Part shown: in pieces, positions 30,910 to 39,094 of the stretch | How positions within the stretch are numbered: position 1 is the stretch's first letter | Layout: every line of letters starts with the position of its first letter | Source: JADJYF01 sp050186725 | Lineage (GTDB): Bacteria > Pseudomonadota > Gammaproteobacteria > Ga0077536 | DNA length: 64,000 nucleotides | Assembly: GCA_050186725.1 (NCBI GenBank) | Contig: JBFWYG010000015.1 | Span: 11,346 to 75,345, forward strand | Reading direction: 5' to 3' | Notes under the pieces: model-generated | What the model was told of the DNA's origin: nothing | The model's input: only the letters and a program-made list of their open reading frames with translations | Database searches by the model: none | Made by a program: the position numbers and the translations under genes

Positions 30910-31458
30910 ATGGGACATCGCCTGTCCAAGATCTACACCCGCACCGGCGATGACGGCACCACGGGCCTCGGCGACGGTTCGCGCGTCGCCAAGACCGACG
31001 CCCGTATGCACGCCATCGGCGAGGTCGACGAACTGAACTGCAACTTGGGCCTGTTGTTGTCCGAGCCGCTGCGCGCCGGCCTGCACGCGCTCCTGCTGGA
31101 CGTGCAGCACGACCTGTTCGATCTCGGCGGCGAGCTGTCCATTCCGGGCAGCACCTTCATCGCGGCCGAGGCCGTGACCAAGCTCGAAAACGCCATCGAC
31201 CTCTACAACGAAGAACTGCCGCCGTTGAAGGAGTTCATCCTGCCGGGCGGCAGCCGCGCGGCGGCGGTGTGCCACCTGGCCCGCGCGGTGTGCCGGCGCA
31301 CCGAACGCGCCGTGCTGGGCCTCGCCGCCGAGGCGCCGGTCAATGCCGATACCCTGAACTTCCTGAACCGCCTGTCCGACCTGCTGTTCGTCGCCGCGCG
31401 CATCCTGGCCCGCGACTCGGGCGCGGGCGAGGTGATGTGGCAGCGGAAACGAGGCTAG
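30910..31458 (+). CDS. Cob(I)alamin adenosyltransferase, PduO type
   Basis: Makes adenosylcobalamin from ATP and cob(I)alamin. The 182-residue protein has KIYTRTGDDGTTGLGDG at the N-terminus (ATP loop), DELNCNLGLLL, and the C-terminal block CRRTERAVLGLA plus NFLNRLSDLLFVAAR, all diagnostic for PduO/MMAB. ATG 30910 follows CGGAGA; an in-frame ATG six codons upstream is less likely. An adenosylcobalamin enzyme such as methylmalonyl-CoA mutase would be the expected user but is not in the window. Confidence 0.93.
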   Translation: MGHRLSKIYTRTGDDGTTGLGDGSRVAKTDARMHAIGEVDELNCNLGLLLSEPLRAGLHALLLDVQHDLFDLGGELSIPGSTFIAAEAVTKLENAIDLYNEELPPLKEFILPGGSRAAAVCHLARAVCRRTERAVLGLAAEAPVNADTLNFLNRLSDLLFVAARILARDSGAGEVMWQRKRG

Positions 31459-31479
31459 CGCCGCGTCCTGCCTGCACCC

Positions 31480-31503
31480 TGTAGGGCGGACTTCAGTCCG
31501 CCA
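31480..31503 (+). repeat. Single REP-like palindrome
   Basis: TGTAG head followed by the perfect palindrome GGCGGACTTCAGTCCGCC, 21 bp after the adenosyltransferase stop. The inner bases differ from all other copies yet still pair. Confidence 0.75.
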
Positions 31504-31528
31504 TTCATTCCAGAGCCTGCCTGAGGGG

Positions 31529-31576
31529 GCAGACCTCGCCGGGCTGATGGCGCCCCATACGCCACCGCAGGTCTGC
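31529..31576. promoter_or_regulatory. Long inverted repeat with nearby T-tract upstream of thrH
   Basis: GCAGACCT (31529-31536) and AGGTCTGC (31569-31576) form a perfect 8-bp dyad enclosing a smaller GGCG / CGCC pair. A TAGACT element resembling a -10 box (31577-31582) and eight T (31591-31598) follow. It could end transcription from the adenosyltransferase gene or regulate thrH. The T-tract is 14 bp from the stem, so it is not a standard terminator. Confidence 0.35.
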
Positions 31577-31635
31577 TAGACTCCCGCTCCTTTTTTTTCA
31601 CCGGGCCAGCCCGTCGCGCGAGGATTTCCCATTCC

Positions 31636-32238
31636 ATGAAAGTTGCATGCATCGATTTCGAAGGCGTCCTGGTCCCGGAGATCTGGGTCAGCCTGGCCGA
31701 GCGCACGGGCATCGAAGAACTGCGCGTCACGACCCGCGACATTCCCGATTACGACGAACTGATGGATCTCCGCCTGCGCATCATGCGCGAGCGCGGCCTG
31801 CGCTACAGCGACATCCAGGCCGCCGCCGGCGCGCTGGATCCGCTGCCGGGCGCGCCGGAGTTCCTCACCTGGCTGCGCTCCAACTACCAGGTGGCGATCA
31901 TCTCCGACACGTTCCATGAGCTCGCCGCGCCGCTGGTCGCCAAGCTGCACTACCCGATGATTCTCTGCCATCGGCTGAACATCGACGCCGACGGCCACGT
32001 GGTCGGCTACACCTTGCGCCAGGCCGATCCGAAGCGCCACGCGGTGCAGGCCTTCCAGGGGCTGCACTACCAGGTGGTCGCGACCGGCGACTCCTACAAC
32101 GACATCTCCATGCTGCGCCAGGCCAATGCCGGCTTCCTGTTCCAGCCCTCGGAGAAGGTCACCCGCGACCACCCGGATCTGCCGGTGGCCACCACCTACG
32201 CGGAACTGCGCGCGAAGTTCGCCGAGCACCTCGACTGA
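31636..32238 (+). CDS. thrH: Phosphoserine phosphatase / homoserine phosphotransferase ThrH
   Basis: A 200-residue HAD-superfamily enzyme. The first motif reads CIDFEGVLVPEIW, with the DFEG variant typical of ThrH where ordinary SerB has DxDST. IISDTFHELAAPL supplies motif II and VVATGDSYNDISMLRQA motif III/IV. Pseudomonas ThrH dephosphorylates phosphoserine and can pass the phosphate to homoserine, bypassing ThrB. ATG 31636 follows GAGGA. It converges with gluQ, 7 bp apart. Confidence 0.93.
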   Translation: MKVACIDFEGVLVPEIWVSLAERTGIEELRVTTRDIPDYDELMDLRLRIMRERGLRYSDIQAAAGALDPLPGAPEFLTWLRSNYQVAIISDTFHELAAPLVAKLHYPMILCHRLNIDADGHVVGYTLRQADPKRHAVQAFQGLHYQVVATGDSYNDISMLRQANAGFLFQPSEKVTRDHPDLPVATTYAELRAKFAEHLD

Positions 32239-32245
32239 GTCGCAC

Positions 32246-33133
32246 TCAGGCCGCGAACGCGTAGGGGCGCGGCGCGGGATCGAGCGCGGCCAGCCGCCAG
32301 CGGGGCAGGGCCCAGGCGAGCAAAGCGGGGCAGGCCTCGCCGCGCAGCGCGGCCGGCGGCTCGAGGCCCAGGAAATCCAGCGCCTGCCAGGCGGCCAGCG
32401 GCGCCGCCGCCGGCCCGACCGGCGAGGCGTGGGTCTGCTTGCTGAGCTTGTCGCCCGCGGCATCGAGCACCACCGGCAGGTGGGCATAACGCGGCGTGGG
32501 GAGACCGAGCAGGCGCTGCAGCAGCACCTGGCGCGGGGTCGAATCGAGCAGATCGACGCCGCGCGTCACCTCGGTGACGCCCTGCCAGGCGTCATCCACC
32601 ACCACCGCCAGGTGGTAGGCGTACACGCCGTCCGCGCGGCGCAGGACGAAGTCCCCACTCTCCGCCGCGACGTCCTGACGGTAGGCGCCCTGCACGACGT
32701 CATCCAGCCCCACCGGCGCACCGTCGTCCACCCGCAGCCGCCAGGCCACGGGCCCGGTGGGCGGCGGCAAGCGCTGTCGGCAGGTGCCGGGGTAGGGGCC
32801 GCGACCGATCGCCCGCCGGCTGCACCCGCAGGGATAGACCCGACCTGTCGCGCGCAGGGCTGCAAACGCGGCGGCGTAGGCCGCGCCGCGGCTCGACTGG
32901 CGCAGCACCTCGCCGTCCCAGCCGAGCCCCAGGGCCTCCACCGTCGCGAGGATCGCGGCCTCGGCGCCCGCCACCACGCGCGGCGGGTCCAGGTCGTCGA
33001 TGCGCAGCAGCCAGCGTCCGCCGCGCGCACGCACGTCCAGCCAGCTCGCGATGGCCGTCACCACCGAGCCGAAGTGCAGCGGCCCGCTAGGCGTCGGCGC
33101 GAAGCGGCCGACGGCCGGCGTCGCTACGCTCAT
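32246..33133 (-). CDS. gluQ: Glutamyl-Q tRNA(Asp) synthetase
   Basis: A 295-residue truncated GluRS paralogue (YadB type) that loads glutamate onto queuosine of tRNA-Asp. The class I site is APTPSGPLHFGSVV, a zinc knuckle sits in YPCGCSRRAI and GTCRQRL, and the second signature is DKLSKQ. The anticodon-binding domain of full GluRS is absent, as expected. The ATG start overlaps the cysZ stop (ATGA). Two genes upstream is queF, a queuosine synthesis gene, giving a functional link. Confidence 0.93.
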   Translation of the reverse strand: MSVATPAVGRFAPTPSGPLHFGSVVTAIASWLDVRARGGRWLLRIDDLDPPRVVAGAEAAILATVEALGLGWDGEVLRQSSRGAAYAAAFAALRATGRVYPCGCSRRAIGRGPYPGTCRQRLPPPTGPVAWRLRVDDGAPVGLDDVVQGAYRQDVAAESGDFVLRRADGVYAYHLAVVVDDAWQGVTEVTRGVDLLDSTPRQVLLQRLLGLPTPRYAHLPVVLDAAGDKLSKQTHASPVGPAAAPLAAWQALDFLGLEPPAALRGEACPALLAWALPRWRLAALDPAPRPYAFAA

Positions 33134-33852
33134 CGCTTGAAGCGCTCCACGTACATCACCGTCGCGCCCGCCACGCCGACCGGCATGGCGAGGAAATTCA
33201 GCACCGGCACCATGGTCATGAGGCTCAGCACCACGCCGAAGCCGAGCGCCATGGCACGCGCCTCCCGCAGCCGGGCGACCGCCGCCGGAAACACCTCGCC
33301 GTGGTTGCCGAGCGGGCAGTCGAGGTACTCGATGGCCAGCATCCAGGCGCCGAACAAGAGCCACAGCGCAGGCGCGAGCAGGTTGAGGCCGGGGATGACG
33401 CTCAATACCAGCAAGGGCAGCGCGCGCAGGCCGATGTAGGCGAGCTTGCGCAGCGCCGCCGCGAAGGCGCGCCCGGCCTCGGCGAAGAGGCTGCGCCAGT
33501 CGAAGGGCAGCGGCGCATCGGGCGCGGCGAGGTGACGCTCGACGGCCTCGGCCAGCAGGCCGTTGAAGGGGCTCGCGATGACGTTCGCCACCAGCGAGAA
33601 AGTGAAGAACAGCACGAGCAGCAGCAGCGCGCCGAACACGAGCCAGGCGAGCCAGGCCAGCCACTCGGGCAGCTCGGGAAAGAGCGCCGCGAGGGCTTGT
33701 TCGAACAAGGTCCCGAGCCCCGTCAATGCCGCGCCGAAGACCAGCACGTTGACCACCAGAGGCCCGACCACGAAGCGGCGCAGGCCCGGCGCTTTCAGCA
33801 GGCGCGCGCCGCGCAGCGCGTAGCCCGCCCCTGCCAGGAAGCCGCCTCTCAA
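33130..33852 (-). CDS. cysZ: EI24-domain membrane protein, CysZ-like
   Basis: A ~240-residue membrane protein of the EI24/CysZ family (sulfate uptake in E. coli). It has about four to six hydrophobic segments, the block FTFSLVANVIASPFNGLLAEAVE typical of CysZ, IPGLNLLAPALWLLFGAWMLAIEYLDCP, and a C-terminal FLAMPVGVAGATVMYVE. No ATG or GTG fits the beginning; the best start is TTG at 33852, in a TTGA overlap with the queF stop. The transport role is by family only. Confidence 0.85.
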   Translation of the reverse strand: MRGGFLAGAGYALRGARLLKAPGLRRFVVGPLVVNVLVFGAALTGLGTLFEQALAALFPELPEWLAWLAWLVFGALLLLVLFFTFSLVANVIASPFNGLLAEAVERHLAAPDAPLPFDWRSLFAEAGRAFAAALRKLAYIGLRALPLLVLSVIPGLNLLAPALWLLFGAWMLAIEYLDCPLGNHGEVFPAAVARLREARAMALGFGVVLSLMTMVPVLNFLAMPVGVAGATVMYVERFKR

Positions 33853-34241
33853 GCCGGCAGCACGGTGGCCGGCCCCGGCGTCCAGCCCGGCTGGCGGTAC
33901 TCGGCGACGATGGTCGGATAGGTGCCCCCGCGCACGTTGAACGCGGCGGTCAGGCGCGCGTAGCGCGGCGCGCAGGCCGCGACCACGTCGTCCAGGATGG
34001 CGTTGGTCACGGCCTCGTGGAACATGCCCTCGTCGCGGAACGACCAGATGTAGAGCTTGAGCGACTTCAGTTCCACGCAGCGCGCATCGGCGATGTAGGC
34101 GAGCGTCATGTCGGCGAAGTCGGGCTGCCCCGTGACCGGGCACAGGCAGGTGAATTCCGGCAGGCGGATGCTGATCAGAAAATCGCGCTCGGGCTTGGGA
34201 TTGGCGAAGGTGTCGAGTTGCTTGGTGGGCTTGCTGGTCAT
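33849..34241 (-). CDS. queF: NADPH-dependent 7-cyano-7-deazaguanine reductase, short form
   Basis: Reduces preQ0 to preQ1 in queuosine synthesis. The 130-residue product is the unimodal (Bacillus-type) form: active-site FTCLCPVTGQPDFADM with nucleophile Cys and the catalytic Asp, then ELKSLKLYIWSFRDEGMFHE for NADPH and substrate binding. First gene of a queF-cysZ-gluQ set linked by 4-bp overlaps. Many Gammaproteobacteria have the longer two-domain form, so the short type is mildly notable. Confidence 0.95.
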   Translation of the reverse strand: MTSKPTKQLDTFANPKPERDFLISIRLPEFTCLCPVTGQPDFADMTLAYIADARCVELKSLKLYIWSFRDEGMFHEAVTNAILDDVVAACAPRYARLTAAFNVRGGTYPTIVAEYRQPGWTPGPATVLPA

Positions 34242-34321
34242 GGGCTCGCTGTCGCGTTCAAGGCTTCTGGAAAGGGCCGCGCGGGAGCCTCTTCCAGGCC
34301 CCCCGCCCGGTGTCGTGGGCG

Positions 34322-34410
34322 AGTCTATTTCGCCATATTTTTCAATAAATTAAAACCCCAGCGCCGACGAGGATCGAGCGTTGTGCGGCGCGATCCCCAT
34401 AGAGTAGACT
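34322..34410. promoter_or_regulatory. Divergent queF / smc promoter region
   Basis: A strongly AT-rich island (34331-34357) stands out from the surrounding high-GC DNA. A TAGACT box faces smc (34405-34410) with TTGTGC 18 bp upstream (34381-34386). A second TAGACT faces queF on the minus strand (34327-34322). The smc -10 box ends 8 bp before the ATG, so its transcript would have almost no leader. Confidence 0.4.
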
Positions 34411-34418
34411 GCGCTCCC

Positions 34419-37400
34419 ATGCGCATTACCCGAATCAAGGTCGCGGGATTCAAATCCTTCGTCGACCCAACCACGCTCACCCTGCCGGGCAACCTGACCG
34501 GCATCGTCGGTCCGAACGGCTGCGGCAAATCCAACATCATCGACGCCCTGCTGTGGGTGCTCGGCGAGAGTTCGGCCAAGCACCTGCGTGGCGATTCCAT
34601 GGTCGACGTCATCTTCAACGGCTCGAACACGCGCAAGCCCGTCGGCCAGGCCATGGTGGAACTGGTGTTCGACAATTCCGACGGCACCATCGGCGGCCAG
34701 TACGCGAGCTTCAGCGAAATCTCCATCAAGCGCGCGGTGAGCCGCGACGGTGTGTCGACCTATCACCTGAACGGCGCGCGCTGCCGGCGCAAGGACATCA
34801 CCAATGCCTTCCTCGGCACCGGCATCGGTTCGCGCGGCTACTCGGTGATCGAGCAGGGCATGATTTCCCGCGTGATCGAGGCCAGGCCCGAGGACCTGCG
34901 CGCGTTCCTCGAGGAGGCCGCCGGTATCTCCAAGTACAAGGAGCGTCGGCGCGAGACCGAAAATCGCATGGGCCATACCCAGGAGAACATGGCCCGCCTG
35001 ACCGATATACGCGACGAACTGGAGAAACAGCTCAACCACCTGCAGCGCCAGGCGCGCGCGGCCGAGCGCTACCAGGAGCTGAAGGCCGAGGAGCGCAAGA
35101 CCACCGCCCGCGGGCTCGCGGTGCGCTGGCGCGCGATGGACGCCGAACGCAGCCGCACACTCGAGCAGGTCGAGCGCCAGACCACCGCGCTCGAAGCCGA
35201 GATTGCGCGCCTGCGCGAGATCGAGGCGCGCCAGGTGGCGAGCCGCGACGCCCAGGTCGAGGCGACCGACACCTTCAACCGGCTGCAGACCGACTTCTAC
35301 GCGAAGAGTGGCGAGATTGCCCGGCTCGAGCAGGCGATCAAGCATGCCGAAGAGCGCGAACAATCCCTCTCCCAGGACCTGGCCGATGCGGTCACGACGT
35401 TGGAGAAACTCACCGCGACCATCGCCCAGGACCGCACCCAGCTGACCGAGGTCGGCACGCGGCTGACCGAGCTCGAACCGCGCTTCCAGTCCCAGCGTGA
35501 CGCCGAGCAGGGCGCGTTCGAGGCGGTGCGCGCGGTCGAGGCGGAACTCGACCAGTGGCAGCACACCTGGGACGCGTTCAACAAGGAGAACACCGAGCTC
35601 GCGCAGCGCGAGCACGCCGCGCAGATCCGCCTCGAAGGCCTGCTCGGCAGCATTTCCGACGCCGACCATCGCGTGCAGGTGCTGCACGGCGAAGCGAGCC
35701 GCAACGAGACCGGCGAACTGGTCGGGCAGATCGACAAGCTGCGCGCCGACATCGAACAGGGCGACCGGCAGCGCGGCGAGATGACCGAGGCGCGCAACGC
35801 GCTGCGCGCCGACCTGGCCCAGGCGCGCACCGCGGTGCAGACCCTCGGCGCGGCGCTCCACGAGCAGCAGACCCAGCTGCAGCAGGCGCGCGGCCGGCTG
35901 GCCTCGCTGCAGGCGCTGCAGGAAGCCGCCTACGGCAACGATCACAAGCTCATCGAGGCGTTCTGCAAGGCGCGTGGCATCGAGGATCTCAATCGCCTCG
36001 CGGCCTTCGTCGAGATCGAACCTGGTTGGGAACGCGCGCTGGAAGCGGCGCTGCGCATTCCGCTCGGCGCGCTGTGCGGCCCCGAGCTGACTGAGCGCAT
36101 CCGTCAGAGCGGCGGCTTCGATCGCGCCGCCGCCGGCCTCACCATCATCGACCTCGCGCCCACCCCGGCGGCCACCCCCGGCCTGGAACACACGCGGCTG
36201 CTGGCCAAGATTGAAAGCAAGGTGGACCTCGCGCCGCTGCTCGCCGGGGTGTACTGCGCGCCCGATGCCGAGGCAGCGCTCGTGCTGCGCGCGCAGCTCG
36301 CGCCGGAAGCGGTGGTGGTGACGCCGGACGGCAGCCTGTTCGGCGCCAACTGGGTACAGGTCGCCGGCGCGCAGGCCGGCGCCGACACAATCCTCTCCCG
36401 CGAACGCGCGATGGGCGAGATCACCACGCGCATCGGCGCCCACGAGGCGGACATCACGCGGCTGCGCGCCGACAGCGACGCGGCCCGCGCGCGCATCAAG
36501 GACATCGAGCAGGCCGAACACCGGCACACCGAGGAACTCGACCGCGGGGTGCAGACCCTGCAGCGCACGCGCTCCGAACTCGCGCGGCTCGAAGCCGAGT
36601 TCCAGCGCCGCCAGGCCCGCGCGGCAGACGTCGCCGCCGAGCTCGAGCGTCTCGGCAAGCTCAGCACCGCGCACCAGGAGAATCTCGCCACGCTGAAGAC
36701 CGAGCGCGAGGCCGCGGCGCAGGCGCTCTCGATCCACGGCGCGCGCCGCGCCGAGATCAGCGACGCGCGCGGCGCGATCCAGACCCGACTCGACGCCGCG
36801 CGCACCGAGTGGCGCAACCTGCGCGACGCCGCCCACCAGCTGGAACTGGATTTGCAGCAGCTGCGCTCGCGGCGCGCGACGCTCGAGGAAGCGATCGCCC
36901 GCAATGGCGGCGCGCGGGACGGCGCCGAGCGCCGCCGCGCCGACATCGAATCCGCCATCACCGCGCACCAGGCGCCGCGCACCGACATGCGCGCGCAGCT
37001 CGACATCGCGCTGCGCGACAAGCTGGACGCGGAGAATCGCCTGGCCGAGGCGCGGCGCGCCCTGGCGGAGCTCGACGCCGAGCTGCACAAGGCCGGTGGC
37101 GAACGCGCCGAGGTGGAACAGGCGATCACCGAGCAGCGCCGCCAGCTCGAACAGGTGCGGCTCGACCAGCGCGCGCTGGAAGTGCGCCTGCAGGAGCTGG
37201 TCAGCCGCTTCGAGCAGACCGGCGAGAACCTCGAGGAGACGCTGGCTCTCCTGTCCGAGGGCGAGAGCGAGGAATCGATCCAGGAGGAGCTGGAGAAGCT
37301 TTCCAGCCGCATCGCCCGCCTGGGGCCCATCAACCTCGCGGCCATCGACGAATTCAACCAGCTCTCCGAGCGCAAGACCTATCTCGACAGCCAGCACGCC

Positions 37401-37937
37401 GACCTGACCGAGGCGCTGAGCACGCTGGAAGAAGCGATCCGCAAGATCGACCGCGAGACCCGCTCGCGCTTCCGCGAGACCTTCGACAAGGTCAACAACG
37501 GCATGCAGGCGCTGTTCCCGGTGCTGTTCGGCGGCGGCCATGCCTACCTCGAGCTGACCGGCGAGGACCTGCTGGAAACCGGCGTGACCGTCATGGCGCG
37601 GCCGCCGGGCAAGCGCAACAGCACCATCCACCTCTTGTCCGGCGGTGAGAAGGCGCTGACCGCGATCTCGTTCATCTTCTCGATCTTCGAGCTGAATCCC
37701 GCGCCCTTCTGCCTGCTGGACGAGGTCGACGCGCCGCTCGACGACAACAACGTCATCCGCCTGTGCGAGATGCTGCGTTCGATGTCGCGCTCGGTGCAGT
37801 TCATGTTCATCACCCACAACAAGATCACCATGGAAATTGCCGAGCAACTGATCGGCGTGACCATGCAGGAAGCGGGCGTGTCGCGCCTGGTGGCGGTGAA
37901 CATGGAGGAAGCGGTGCAACTGGCCGCCACCGCCTGA
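34419..37937 (+). CDS. smc: Chromosome segregation protein SMC
   Basis: A 1,172-residue condensin ATPase. Walker A GPNGCGKSN is near residue 32, followed by long coiled coils, a hinge at about 520-635, a second coiled coil, then the signature LSGGEKAL (~1072) and Walker B FCLLDEVDAPLDD. Length fits Smc. ATG 34419 begins the conserved MRITRIKVAGFKSF; the frame opens earlier but only across queF antisense. scpA/scpB are not adjacent. zipA and ligA follow, a classic gammaproteobacterial order. Confidence 0.97.
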   Translation: MRITRIKVAGFKSFVDPTTLTLPGNLTGIVGPNGCGKSNIIDALLWVLGESSAKHLRGDSMVDVIFNGSNTRKPVGQAMVELVFDNSDGTIGGQYASFSEISIKRAVSRDGVSTYHLNGARCRRKDITNAFLGTGIGSRGYSVIEQGMISRVIEARPEDLRAFLEEAAGISKYKERRRETENRMGHTQENMARLTDIRDELEKQLNHLQRQARAAERYQELKAEERKTTARGLAVRWRAMDAERSRTLEQVERQTTALEAEIARLREIEARQVASRDAQVEATDTFNRLQTDFYAKSGEIARLEQAIKHAEEREQSLSQDLADAVTTLEKLTATIAQDRTQLTEVGTRLTELEPRFQSQRDAEQGAFEAVRAVEAELDQWQHTWDAFNKENTELAQREHAAQIRLEGLLGSISDADHRVQVLHGEASRNETGELVGQIDKLRADIEQGDRQRGEMTEARNALRADLAQARTAVQTLGAALHEQQTQLQQARGRLASLQALQEAAYGNDHKLIEAFCKARGIEDLNRLAAFVEIEPGWERALEAALRIPLGALCGPELTERIRQSGGFDRAAAGLTIIDLAPTPAATPGLEHTRLLAKIESKVDLAPLLAGVYCAPDAEAALVLRAQLAPEAVVVTPDGSLFGANWVQVAGAQAGADTILSRERAMGEITTRIGAHEADITRLRADSDAARARIKDIEQAEHRHTEELDRGVQTLQRTRSELARLEAEFQRRQARAADVAAELERLGKLSTAHQENLATLKTEREAAAQALSIHGARRAEISDARGAIQTRLDAARTEWRNLRDAAHQLELDLQQLRSRRATLEEAIARNGGARDGAERRRADIESAITAHQAPRTDMRAQLDIALRDKLDAENRLAEARRALAELDAELHKAGGERAEVEQAITEQRRQLEQVRLDQRALEVRLQELVSRFEQTGENLEETLALLSEGESEESIQEELEKLSSRIARLGPINLAAIDEFNQLSERKTYLDSQHADLTEALSTLEEAIRKIDRETRSRFRETFDKVNNGMQALFPVLFGGGHAYLELTGEDLLETGVTVMARPPGKRNSTIHLLSGGEKALTAISFIFSIFELNPAPFCLLDEVDAPLDDNNVIRLCEMLRSMSRSVQFMFITHNKITMEIAEQLIGVTMQEAGVSRLVAVNMEEAVQLAATA

Positions 37938-37945
37938 GACCGGCC

Positions 37946-39094
37946 GTGGCGGAACTCTCGCTGCGCACCCTGCTACTGATCATCGGCGCGGTGATCGTGC
38001 TGGCGGTCGGCCTGTTCACCGCGTGGAAGCTCAGGCGCGACACGCGCCTCAGCATCGACCGCCATCTCGGCCGGGTCGAAGGGCCGGACACCGGCACCCG
38101 GCACGCGAGCGACGACGAAGGCGAGCTGCCGCGCATCGGTGGGCGGGGCGAGGGCTTCGACGAGATCATCGCCGTGCGCACCCTGCCGCCCGACGAAGTG
38201 CCGCCGGTCAAGCCGTCGCCGCGCAAGGGCCTGGTGGGCAAGGCGCGCGCGGCGGCGGAGAGGCTCGCCGCGGAGGCCGAGGCGCAGCGCATCGCGGCGC
38301 TGACCCCGCCGGACACGCCGCCGGTGTTCACCGCGCTGCCGGACCTGGAACCCGATCCGGCCCCCGTCTTCGCGACGCAAGCGAGTGCGCCGTCGCCGCC
38401 CACGCCGGCGGAAGCGCCCCCGCCGGTGGCGCTCGAGCCCGAGCCACCCGTGGCTCGGCTGGAACTGCCGGGCAGGGTGGTGCTGCCGCCGCAGGACCAG
38501 GCCCTTGCCGACCTGCCGGCGGTGCGCAACGACGTCGCACCGCCTCCCGAGCAGAGCAATGCGCGCAAGCGCCTCGACCAGCTTGATCTCTTCGGCGATC
38601 CGCCGCCGACGCCGGTGCAGGACCCGCCCGCGGTCAAGCGCCGCACCTATCGTGAACCGCCCAAGGAGCCGGAGAACGGCCTCATCACGCTCTACGTGCG
38701 CGCCCACGACGGCCAGCAATTCAGCGGCACGACGCTGGTGAAGGCGCTGAACGCGGTCGGCCTGCAGCATGGTGACATGGCCATCTTTCACCACTATGGC
38801 GCGGGCGAGCTCAAGTGCAAGACGCCGGTGTTCAGCGCCGCCAACATGTTCGAACCCGGCACCTTCGACCTGCGACGCATCGAGGCCTTCCGCACCGCGG
38901 GGGTCGCGCTGTTCCTGCAGCTGCCGGGCCCGCTGGATGGTCCGGTGGCGTTTGAGCTGCTGCTCAACACCGCGCAACGCCTGACCGAGCTGACCGGCGG
39001 CGAGCTCTACGCCGATCCCAAGAGCGCGCTCGACCCGCCGTCCATCGCGCGGCTGCGCAAGCGCGCGGCGAGCTTCGGCCATGCCCGCGCCTGA
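37946..39094 (+). CDS. zipA: Cell division protein ZipA
   Basis: Inner-membrane anchor for FtsZ. The 382-residue protein starts with a TM helix (LLLIIGAVIVLAVGLFTAW, ~8-26), continues with a Pro/Ala/Glu-rich linker to ~235, and ends in the ZipA domain (ENGLITLYVRAHDGQQFSG through the C-terminus), which binds the FtsZ tail. GTG start at 37946 is 8 bp after smc and gives the usual very short periplasmic N-terminus. The 3' end overlaps ligA by 14 bp. Confidence 0.92.
   Translation: MAELSLRTLLLIIGAVIVLAVGLFTAWKLRRDTRLSIDRHLGRVEGPDTGTRHASDDEGELPRIGGRGEGFDEIIAVRTLPPDEVPPVKPSPRKGLVGKARAAAERLAAEAEAQRIAALTPPDTPPVFTALPDLEPDPAPVFATQASAPSPPTPAEAPPPVALEPEPPVARLELPGRVVLPPQDQALADLPAVRNDVAPPPEQSNARKRLDQLDLFGDPPPTPVQDPPAVKRRTYREPPKEPENGLITLYVRAHDGQQFSGTTLVKALNAVGLQHGDMAIFHHYGAGELKCKTPVFSAANMFEPGTFDLRRIEAFRTAGVALFLQLPGPLDGPVAFELLLNTAQRLTELTGGELYADPKSALDPPSIARLRKRAASFGHARA

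Noticed and set aside
31480..31503. Rho-independent terminator of the adenosyltransferase gene
   Set aside because: The palindrome is better explained as a member of the REP family, and no T-tract follows it.
34350..37919. 1,189-codon minus-strand frame opposite smc
   Set aside because: Mirror of the smc coiled-coil codon pattern; no motifs.
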